Shown: one piece after another, positions 57,976-64,000 of the stretch
Layout of the letters: the number at the start of each line of letters is the position of its first letter
Numbering within the stretch: the first letter of the stretch is position 1
Source of the DNA: Chryseobacterium mucoviscidosis
GTDB taxonomy: Bacteria; Bacteroidota; Bacteroidia; Flavobacteriales; Weeksellaceae
Length of the DNA stretch: 64,000 bases
Reading direction: 5' to 3'
Assembly: GCF_002177115.1 (NCBI RefSeq)
Contig: NZ_MVAG01000091.1
Span: 1-64,000 of the forward strand
Program-made: the position numbers and the translations under genes
The notes under the pieces: generated by a model
Database searches by the model: none
Told to the model about the DNA's origin: nothing
The model's input: only the letters and a program-made list of their open reading frames with translations

Positions 57976-58119
57976 ATCTGGCTCTGACTTTGCTTATACC
58001 GGATTCTGCGTTGCACCAGACAAAACTTGAAAACTCTTGGCAATACTATCACACTCAAAGGTTTTATTGCTATATTTATAAAAAATTAGAACTAACAAAA
58101 AAACATATTTATATAATTT

Positions 58120-59136
58120 ATGAAAATTATTGTTCCTATGGCTGGACGCGGTTCCAGATTACGTCCACATACACTGACTGTACCAAAACCTCTTATTCCG
58201 ATCGCGGGAAAACCGATCGTACAAAGATTGGTGGAAGATATTGCTAAAGTTGCGGGGGAAACTATTGAAGAAGTAGCTTTTATCATTGGAGATTTTGGTC
58301 CGGAGATTGAAAAATCTCTTATTCAGATTGCCGAAAAACTGGGAGCAAAAGGAAGTATTTACTATCAGAATGATCCGCTTGGAACGGCTCATGCCATTAA
58401 ATGTGCAGAACAGTCCATGACAGGAGATGTAGTGATTGCTTTCGCAGATACTTTATTCCGTGCAGATTTTGTTTTAGATAAAAATTCAGATGGAGTAATC
58501 TGGGTAAAAAGTGTAGAAGATCCTTCTGCTTTCGGAGTAGTTAAATTAGATAACTACGGTTTCATTACAGATTTTGTGGAAAAACCTCAGACTTTCGTTT
58601 CGGATCTTGCGATTATCGGTATTTATTATTTCAACAGTGCCGAAAAACTGATGGATGAAATTAATTATATCATGGACAATGATATTAAAAACGGAGGTGA
58701 ATATCAACTGACTACAGCACTGGAAAACCTGAGAACAAAAGGAGCAAAATTCACGCTTGGAAAAGTAAATGACTGGATGGATTGCGGAAACAAAAACGCA
58801 ACCGTAGAAACCAACAGCAAAATTCTTGAATACGAAAGAGATGCAATGTCTCATTTTCCCGCTTCTGCGCAGATCGAAAATTCTTTGATTATTCAGCCTT
58901 GTTTTATCGGGGAAAACGTGAAAATTTCAAACTCAAAAGTGGGTCCCGGAGTTTCTTTAGGGAACAATACCATCATCGTTAATTCAAATATAGAAAACTC
59001 TCTGATTCAGGAAAATACAAGAATCAATCATGGAAACCTATCCAATTCAATGATTGGTAATTCCGCACAATATTTTGGCGTTGCAAGAGAAATTTCTCTG
59101 GGAGATTATTCCGTTCTGGATTTTTTGTCTAAATAA
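58120..59136 (+). CDS. Sugar-phosphate nucleotidyltransferase
   Basis: A 338-residue NDP-sugar pyrophosphorylase. The N-terminal signature is IIVPMAGRGSRLRPHTLTVP (about 3-22), then KPLIPIAGKPIVQRLVEDI. The metal site is AFADTLFRADF (about 110), and FGVVKLDN and FVEKPQTFVSDLAIIGIYYF follow. The C-terminal about 90 residues are a left-handed beta-helix (SNSKVGPGVSLGNNTII). It resembles RmlA/GlmU-type enzymes that activate glucose-1-phosphate, but the product sugar cannot be told. It probably supplies the adjacent flippase's pathway. Confidence 0.88.
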   Translation: MKIIVPMAGRGSRLRPHTLTVPKPLIPIAGKPIVQRLVEDIAKVAGETIEEVAFIIGDFGPEIEKSLIQIAEKLGAKGSIYYQNDPLGTAHAIKCAEQSMTGDVVIAFADTLFRADFVLDKNSDGVIWVKSVEDPSAFGVVKLDNYGFITDFVEKPQTFVSDLAIIGIYYFNSAEKLMDEINYIMDNDIKNGGEYQLTTALENLRTKGAKFTLGKVNDWMDCGNKNATVETNSKILEYERDAMSHFPASAQIENSLIIQPCFIGENVKISNSKVGPGVSLGNNTIIVNSNIENSLIQENTRINHGNLSNSMIGNSAQYFGVAREISLGDYSVLDFLSK

Positions 59137-59181
59137 TTTTTCGAAAATATAAAATATTAACATAAATAAATTATCTTCAAG

Positions 59182-59206
59182 CCACACAAAATGTTTTGTG
59201 TGGTTT
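59182..59206 (+). terminator. Hairpin after the nucleotidyltransferase gene
   Basis: CCACACAAAA (59182-59191) and TTTTGTGTGG (59194-59203) form a perfect 10-bp stem with a 2-base loop and a short TTT. It lies 46 bases after the stop at 59136. Confidence 0.5.
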
Positions 59207-59243
59207 GGCGTTAATATTGCAACAACTTATCAAATTTTCCGGC

Positions 59244-60083
59244 ATGAAAAAGTGGATTCCATTACTTATTTTAACTGTATTTCTTTTCAACTGTAAATCC
59301 AGAAAAACAGCCATGCAGCAAACTCAGAATGTTGACAGTCTCGTTGTGAATGATATGAAGGATCCTGACAAAAAAGAAAATCATGTTGGAGACAGAATGG
59401 ATTTTTATCAGAAAATTTATCTTCATCCGCAGTTTGAATATCTTAAAATTACCAGCAAAATAACGGCAGACAACATAAAAGTGAGTCCGCTGGATGCAGT
59501 TATTTATATTGAAACCGATAAAAAAATATGGTCCAGAATAGACTTTCTGTTTTTTAATGCAGCAAGAGCTTTAATTACTCCGGAAGGAATCAAGGCGATG
59601 GATAAATACAACAAAAACTATATCGATTCGGATTTTGATTACCTGAATAATCTTCTGAACGTTAATTTTATTGATTATAAAAATCTCGAAAAACTTTTGG
59701 AAGGAAGAACGTTTTTCACTTTAAGCGACAGAAATGCAAAAATTGTAAAGAATAATGACGGTTATCTTGTGGAATCTATTTCCAACATCAAAATTTCTAC
59801 CGAAAATATTGAAAGGGATTATAAAATCATGATGCAATATTCGGATGATTTTGATCTTACAACAGTAAATTTGAGAGATGCTAAATCCAACGATGCCATG
59901 CAAATCGTATATAGTGATTGGGAGCTTCAACCAAATAATGTAAAGTTGCCAAAAAATGTTAAAATAATTATAAAAGGAAGTAAAAACAGCCAGATTTTAA
60001 TAGAAAATACGAAATTTGATTTTTCGAGGATGGAAACACCTTATTCTGTTCCATCTAGTTATAAGAAAATTGAGATTCAATGA
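59244..60083 (+). CDS. DUF4292 family lipoprotein
   Basis: A 279-residue protein (start at 59244, MKKWIPLL; the ATG at 59196 would add residues before the signal peptide and lies in a hairpin-rich leader). Signal peptide with a lipobox-like LFNC (Cys about 15). The rest resembles the LolA/LolB-like DUF4292 fold: YLKITSKITADNIKVSPLDA, then IWSRIDFLFFNAARALITPE, and YVLKNVKII-like strands near the end. It may help lipoprotein or LPS transport. Its stop overlaps the EnvC gene by 4 bases. Confidence 0.8.
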   Translation: MKKWIPLLILTVFLFNCKSRKTAMQQTQNVDSLVVNDMKDPDKKENHVGDRMDFYQKIYLHPQFEYLKITSKITADNIKVSPLDAVIYIETDKKIWSRIDFLFFNAARALITPEGIKAMDKYNKNYIDSDFDYLNNLLNVNFIDYKNLEKLLEGRTFFTLSDRNAKIVKNNDGYLVESISNIKISTENIERDYKIMMQYSDDFDLTTVNLRDAKSNDAMQIVYSDWELQPNNVKLPKNVKIIIKGSKNSQILIENTKFDFSRMETPYSVPSSYKKIEIQ

Positions 60084-61645
60084 TTAAAAAATTTAGCTTT
60101 TTAATAGGTATTTTACTGTTCGGATTCCACCAAGGGCAGAATCAGAAAAAAGAGCAGCTGCAAAAGCAAAATGCTGAACTTAAAAAACAAATTGCACAAA
60201 TAAATACAGATCTTGCAAAGACAAGAACAGAATCTAAACTTTCTGTTGCTTATCTTGATAATGTTAATAAAAAACTGGCTTTAAGAGAAAAAGTTTATAC
60301 CAATACCCAAAAGGAAAAAAGATTTATTGAGGACGATATTTATCTGCGTCAGTTAGAAATTAACCGTCAGAATAAAGATCTTAAAGTTTTAAGAGACAAT
60401 TATGCCAAGGTTTTGGTAAATGCCTACAAAAATAAAGGAGTACAGAACAAAGTAACGTTTATCCTTTCGGCTAAAAATTTAGGAGAAGCGATAAGAAGAG
60501 TTCAGTATTTAAAGCAATATTCAGATTATCAGGATAAAAAAGCGGCTGAAATTACCAATGCTGCAGAAAAAATAAAGCAGACGATTGCCAGAAGACAAAA
60601 CTCTGTAAAAGAAAAAGCCAATTTATTGGTTAGTCAGCAAAAAGATTTAACAACGATAAATGCAGAAAGAGCTCAAAAGGAGCAGCTTGTTGCAGAATTT
60701 AAGAAAAATGAATCTAAACTTACTGCTGAACTAAGACAAAAGCAGACTCAGTCTAAAGCTTTGGAAGGACAGATCAGAAGCATTATTGCAGAAGAAATCC
60801 GCATAGCCAAAGCAGAAGAGGAAGCAAGAAAAAAAGCAGAAGCAGAAAAAATACGTCTGGCAAAAATAGCGGCTGAAAGAGAGAAAGCAAGAATTGAGGC
60901 AGAAGCTAAAGCAAGAGCAGAAGCTTTGGAGAAAGAAAGACTGGCAGCCGAAGTGGAAGCACGAAAAGCCAGAGAATTAGCCGATAAAAGAGCGGAAGAA
61001 GAGAGAAAACGTAATGAAGAAGCAGCTCGTTCCGAAGCAACAGCAAGAGATGAGGCTAGAAAAGTAGCCGCGAAGAAAGCATCAGACGAAGCAGCAGCAA
61101 AAGCGAAAGAAGCATCTGATAAACTAACTGCCGCAAGAGCCGCAGAAGCTGCTTTAGCAAAGAAAAAAGAGGATGACAAAAAAGCTGCAGAAAGCAAAGC
61201 AATGACCAATTATGGCGTTACTACTGTTGCGGGAAGTAATTTTGCAGACAATAAAGGAAGATTAGGATATCCTGCAGACAGAATCGGGCAGATTACGCAC
61301 CGTTTCGGGAGACATCCTCATCCTGTATTTAAAAATATTGATGAAGAAAATAACGGGATAAAAATCTCCGTACCTTCCGGAACCAGAGCAAAATCTGTAT
61401 TTCCGGGAACTGTATCTTCAGTATTGGCAAACAGCGACGGAACAAAAACCGTTATGCTGAGACACGGAAATTATTTTACTATCTATTCCAATCTTTCCGG
61501 CGTAAGTGTTTCCAAAGGACAGCAGGTTTCTGCAGGAACACCGGTCGGAGTAGTAGGACAGGATTTTGACGGAACTTATACCCTTGATTTTCAGGTATGG
61601 AACGGAAGTACTCCGGTGGATCCATTAGGTTGGGTTTCTTATTAA
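60080..61645 (+). CDS. EnvC-like murein hydrolase activator (degenerate M23)
   Basis: A 521-residue secreted protein. Signal peptide (GFHQG-Q), then a long coiled coil (about 20-250) and an Ala/Glu/Lys-rich helix (about 240-370). C-terminal M23-type domain about 395-521. Zinc ligands of active M23 enzymes are missing: the G-x-D is NNGIKI, and the H-x-H strand is TLDFQV. This is the EnvC situation, in which the domain activates an amidase rather than cutting peptidoglycan. It overlaps the DUF4292 gene by 4 bases and precedes tatA. Confidence 0.88.
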   Translation: MIKKFSFLIGILLFGFHQGQNQKKEQLQKQNAELKKQIAQINTDLAKTRTESKLSVAYLDNVNKKLALREKVYTNTQKEKRFIEDDIYLRQLEINRQNKDLKVLRDNYAKVLVNAYKNKGVQNKVTFILSAKNLGEAIRRVQYLKQYSDYQDKKAAEITNAAEKIKQTIARRQNSVKEKANLLVSQQKDLTTINAERAQKEQLVAEFKKNESKLTAELRQKQTQSKALEGQIRSIIAEEIRIAKAEEEARKKAEAEKIRLAKIAAEREKARIEAEAKARAEALEKERLAAEVEARKARELADKRAEEERKRNEEAARSEATARDEARKVAAKKASDEAAAKAKEASDKLTAARAAEAALAKKKEDDKKAAESKAMTNYGVTTVAGSNFADNKGRLGYPADRIGQITHRFGRHPHPVFKNIDEENNGIKISVPSGTRAKSVFPGTVSSVLANSDGTKTVMLRHGNYFTIYSNLSGVSVSKGQQVSAGTPVGVVGQDFDGTYTLDFQVWNGSTPVDPLGWVSY

Positions 61646-61661
61646 AAAAAGACTAACTTTG
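61630..61661 (+). promoter_or_regulatory. Candidate promoter of tatA
   Basis: TTG (61630-61632) and TAACTTTG (61654-61661) are separated by 21 bases, a good Bacteroidetes -33/-7 pair. The leader to the tatA ATG (61676) would be about 9 bases. Confidence 0.55.
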
Positions 61662-61675
61662 TAAAAATTTTAGAA

Positions 61676-61882
61676 ATGAATACATTAACAATACTGTCAT
61701 TATCTTGGCAACACATTTTGATCGTAGCGATCATTCTGCTTTTACTTTTCGGAGGTAAAAAAATTCCTGAACTAATGAGAGGTGTAGGTTCGGGTATCAA
61801 AGAATTTAAAGATGCTGTAAAAGAAGAGGACAAACCGGGTTCTGAAAATAAGACAACAAACAACAACCCTTCGAGCAACTAA
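61676..61882 (+). CDS. tatA: Sec-independent translocase subunit TatA
   Basis: A 68-residue TatA/E protein. One N-terminal membrane helix (HILIVAIILLLLF) is followed by the hinge FGGKKIPELMRG and an amphipathic helix (VGSGIKEFKDAVKEE), then a polar tail. It forms the pore of the twin-arginine pathway for folded proteins in the inner membrane. It follows the EnvC gene, with its own promoter, and precedes a DUF4254 gene. Confidence 0.93.
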   Translation: MNTLTILSLSWQHILIVAIILLLLFGGKKIPELMRGVGSGIKEFKDAVKEEDKPGSENKTTNNNPSSN

Positions 61883-61899
61883 ACAATTCTTCACACTCA

Positions 61900-62514
61900 A
61901 TGAATTTTACTGAGACTGCATGGAAAGTCTTCAATCAGGCTATTGAAGACTATCACGTGTCTGATGACGTTAACACTCTAATTAATAACCCGTTCGAAAA
62001 GGATACTTTGGAACGGATTTTGTATGCTAAAAACTGGATTGACACCGTTCAATGGCATTTGGAAGATATAATTAGAGATGAAAATATAGATCCCACTGAA
62101 GCTCTTCAACTGAAAAGAACTATTGATGCTTCCAATCAGAAAAGAACTGATCTGGTAGAATTCATCGACAGCTGGTTTCTGAAAAAGTTTGAAAATATTA
62201 CTCCTAAACCTGATGCAAAAATTAATACCGAAACAATCGCATGGGCGGTAGACAGGTTATCAATTCTGGCATTAAAGGTTTATCATATGTCGCAGGAAGC
62301 CTATAGAGAATCTGCTTCAGAAGAGCACAGAGCAGCTTGTAAAGCCAAACTGGATGTTCTTCTTACCCAGCATGAAGATCTTTCCACTTCTATAAATCAG
62401 TTGCTTACTGATATCGAGAACGGAGATGTTAAGATGAAAGTGTACAAACAAATGAAAATGTACAATGATGAAAGTCTTAACCCAATCCTTTATCAAAAGG
62501 GGCAGCAAAAATGA
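61900..62514 (+). CDS. DUF4254 domain protein
   Basis: A 204-residue soluble helical protein. NPFEKDTLERILYAKNWIDT, VQWHLEDIIRDENIDP and IDASNQKRTDLVEFID match the DUF4254 family as I know it. The stop overlaps the next lipoprotein gene by 4 bases. It follows tatA after 17 bases. Function unknown; the family is conserved and often near cell-envelope genes. Confidence 0.8.
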   Translation: MNFTETAWKVFNQAIEDYHVSDDVNTLINNPFEKDTLERILYAKNWIDTVQWHLEDIIRDENIDPTEALQLKRTIDASNQKRTDLVEFIDSWFLKKFENITPKPDAKINTETIAWAVDRLSILALKVYHMSQEAYRESASEEHRAACKAKLDVLLTQHEDLSTSINQLLTDIENGDVKMKVYKQMKMYNDESLNPILYQKGQQK

Positions 62515-62969
62515 AACGAATAATTTTTTTTGGAGTACTACTAATTATAATATCTTCCTGCGCAACGGAAAAACCCAATTTTTCTCCGTTGTCCAATAGT
62601 TTTTATAGCGAAACCAAAGGTTCAGATTCTGATAAAGGAGCCAAAAATAACATCGAAGTTAATGTTGGTGACAATGTAAATGCTTCAGAAATATCCAATC
62701 TTATTGCTACTTTTCCACAGTTTAAAAACAATGCTTTAAATACAGAAATCACTACTTTAAAGTACAGCCTGCAAAATTATCTTTATGCTATAGATGCAGG
62801 AAATCTTCAAGGGAAAAACAGAGCAATAAAAGACTTTGAAAAATCCTATAAAAAAATTCAAAAGCTAAGACAGAATCTTAAAGGAGACGACAATGAAGTT
62901 CTCAACAGATATCTGGTAAGATTAAAAACCAACATTTCTGCGATAGAAGATTCTGTAAAAAGAAATTAA
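62511..62969 (+). CDS. Putative lipoprotein (152 aa)
   Basis: A 152-residue protein with signal peptide and lipobox ISSC (Cys about 17). A polar linker to about residue 55 precedes a helical domain (NLIATFPQFKNNALNTEITT, YKKIQKLRQNLKGDDNEVL). No family recognised. Coupled to the DUF4254 gene by a 4-base overlap, and 18 bases before ribA. Confidence 0.7.
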   Translation: MKRIIFFGVLLIIISSCATEKPNFSPLSNSFYSETKGSDSDKGAKNNIEVNVGDNVNASEISNLIATFPQFKNNALNTEITTLKYSLQNYLYAIDAGNLQGKNRAIKDFEKSYKKIQKLRQNLKGDDNEVLNRYLVRLKTNISAIEDSVKRN

Positions 62970-62987
62970 AAAACCAATTAGGAATTA

Positions 62988-63584
62988 ATGATTAAAATTC
63001 AGGCGGAATCCAACGTTCCTACGGAATACGGCACGTTCCGAATGATCGCGCTCTCTGAAAACGAAAACGACTGGATGCCTCACATGGCGATCGTTGCAGA
63101 AAATACAGATTTTTCCAAACCTGTAAACGTGCGTTTTCACTCAGAATGTATTACCGGAGAAGTTTTCCATTCCAAAAAATGTGAATGCGGACAGCAATTA
63201 GATGCTGCGATGAAATACATCCATGAAAATGGAGGAATTATCATTTACCTTCGTCAGGAAGGAAGAAACATCGGGATCATCAATAAATTAAAGGCATACT
63301 CTTTACAGGAAAAAGGTTTTGATACCGTAGAAGCCAATTTAAAACTTAGACTTCCGGCGGATGACAGAAACTTTGGAGTTGCTATTGAAATCCTAAATTT
63401 ATTGGAGGTAAAAGATATTAATCTTCTTACCAACAATCCTGAAAAAGTAAAATACGTTACCGAAAGCAATATCCACCTCAACTCAAGAGTCCCGTTGCAG
63501 ATACCGGCTAATGAGATAAGTAAAGGATATTTACAGACAAAGAAAGATTATTTTGGTCATTTACTCGATGACAGCGATAAATAA
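62988..63584 (+). CDS. ribA: GTP cyclohydrolase II
   Basis: A 198-residue enzyme that opens GTP to 2,5-diamino-6-ribosylamino-4(3H)-pyrimidinone 5'-phosphate, the first step of riboflavin synthesis. The zinc site is formed by the Cys residues in SECITGEVFHSKKCECGQQ (about 48-66). The catalytic region is LRQEGRNIGIINKLKAY (about 90-106). LTNNPEKVKYV is the GTP-binding C-terminal block. Length matches single-domain RibA. It is followed by a clear terminator. Confidence 0.95.
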   Translation: MIKIQAESNVPTEYGTFRMIALSENENDWMPHMAIVAENTDFSKPVNVRFHSECITGEVFHSKKCECGQQLDAAMKYIHENGGIIIYLRQEGRNIGIINKLKAYSLQEKGFDTVEANLKLRLPADDRNFGVAIEILNLLEVKDINLLTNNPEKVKYVTESNIHLNSRVPLQIPANEISKGYLQTKKDYFGHLLDDSDK

Positions 63585-63590
63585 AAAAGC

Positions 63591-63622
63591 AAAAGCTCCG
63601 AAAGAAATTCCGGAGCTTTTTT
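63591..63622 (+). terminator. Terminator of ribA
   Basis: AAAAGCTCCG (63591-63600) and CGGAGCTTTT (63611-63620) form a perfect 10-bp stem with a 10-base loop and continue into TT. It separates ribA from the convergent partial gene. Confidence 0.85.
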
Positions 63623-63652
63623 GTAATTATAAAAAACTGAAAAGATATATTC

Positions 63653-64000
63653 TTAATTTGCTTTAACTGTGATTACTTTAGATTCATCTAAGTTGTAATA
63701 TTTAATTACCGCATTGTAATCACTTGTATCTACAGTGGATGAATTTTTAGCAGGACTAGCCGGAACTAAAACAACTCTGAACGTCTGGCTATTCAGGTAA
63801 GTACTCATCTCAGAAGATGTCATTGTTGCTTGGTCAAAGTTCGCTTCTGTATAAATTTCAAGATTCTGAGAACTGAAAAGTGCATTATAATCTAATTCTC
63901 TACCTCCTGAAAGATAATAGGTTTTGGGAATTAATTGCCAAGCATTACTTGCAGCCGGGTCTCTTCTGTATACTAAAACCACATCTGTACTTTCTATATT
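63653..64000 (-). CDS. Partial gene, collagen-like-lipoprotein C-terminal region
   Basis: The frame is open from 64000 to the stop at 63653 and continues beyond the window edge; only the C-terminal about 115 residues are visible. The WQLIPKTYYLSGGRELDY and FRVVLVPASPAKNSST segments resemble the C-terminal domain of a common Flavobacteriia lipoprotein whose N-terminal part has collagen-like Gly-Pro repeats. That identification is from memory. It has no signal peptide in view because the start lies outside. Confidence 0.6.
   Translation of the reverse strand, partial: NIESTDVVLVYRRDPAASNAWQLIPKTYYLSGGRELDYNALFSSQNLEIYTEANFDQATMTSSEMSTYLNSQTFRVVLVPASPAKNSSTVDTSDYNAVIKYYNLDESKVITVKAN

Noticed and set aside
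60748..61209. 153-residue minus-strand frame inside the EnvC-like gene
   Set aside because: It is the complement of the Ala/Glu/Lys-rich coiled coil, which gives Ala/Ser/Phe-rich shadow protein.

Overview
The window looks like a chromosomal segment of a Flavobacteriia bacterium, most likely Chryseobacterium or a close relative in the Weeksellaceae. The evidence is low G+C, many Bacteroidetes-type -7 boxes (TAnnTTTG), proteins with type IX secretion C-terminal domains, SVSC/LVSC-type lipoboxes, DUF1800/DUF1501 and DUF1573 proteins, and a Bacteroidetes-style phenylacetate operon. No rRNA, tRNA, CRISPR array, prophage or classical insertion sequence was seen. The assignment rests on recognised protein families only, because no database search was possible.

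Layout. 0.1-0.9 kb: a decayed lipoprotein gene with a frameshift and an in-frame stop. 1.1-2.6 kb: a small operon of XRE regulator, dtd and FKBP isomerase. 2.7-3.8 kb: two lipoproteins. 4.0-9.4 kb: ten minus-strand genes in two transcription units (membrane proteins, a COQ4-like protein, a metallophosphoesterase, a transglutaminase-like protein and a winged-helix regulator). Both units start next to the same inverted repeat, ACTTTG-N5-CAAAGT, so this may be one undescribed regulon. 9.5-14.5 kb: an enoyl-CoA hydratase paralogue, two tail-collar (Mdp-type) proteins, a T9SS cargo protein, a SMUG2-like glycosylase, a DUF4241 protein and an orphan 53-residue cysteine-rich peptide with a natural-product-type leader.

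14.7-29.9 kb: a complete-looking aerobic phenylacetate (paa) cluster on the minus strand, in transcription order paaR, paaK, paaE, paaA, paaB, paaC, paaD, paaG, paaH, paaI, paaJ, paaY, paaZ. PaaK makes phenylacetyl-CoA, PaaABCDE epoxidises it, PaaG isomerises it to oxepin-CoA, PaaZ opens the ring and oxidises the aldehyde, and PaaJ/PaaH finish beta-oxidation. PaaI and PaaY are housekeeping thioesterases. No dedicated paaF is present in the cluster. The cluster is interrupted by four unrecognised small genes and one four-helix-bundle (23S IVS-type) gene. Its intergenic gaps are filled with copies of an AT-rich inverted-repeat element; one copy encloses the four-helix-bundle gene exactly, suggesting that the short copies are non-autonomous derivatives.

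30.5-43.3 kb: clpB, a second FKBP lipoprotein, a NarL-type two-component system with a membrane partner, an M43 metalloprotease, and two M1-family peptidases flanking an endonuclease/exonuclease/phosphatase protein. 43.4-47.2 kb: a cytosolic-looking subtilisin followed by a stand-alone I9-like inhibitor peptide, and next to them a DUF2589 protein with two unrecognised partners. 47.7-54.9 kb: a dienoyl-CoA-reductase-type SDR, a DUF1800/DUF1501 pair, a DUF1573 protein and an OmpR-type two-component system. 55.0-64.0 kb: dihydroorotase, a polysaccharide flippase, a sugar nucleotidyltransferase, DUF4292 and EnvC-like proteins, tatA, DUF4254, a lipoprotein, ribA, and a gene cut by the right edge.

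Several families of degenerate dispersed inverted repeats occupy the longer intergenic gaps (29.1, 30.1, 41.0, 44.9, 47.5, 52.1, 55.0 and 56.4 kb).
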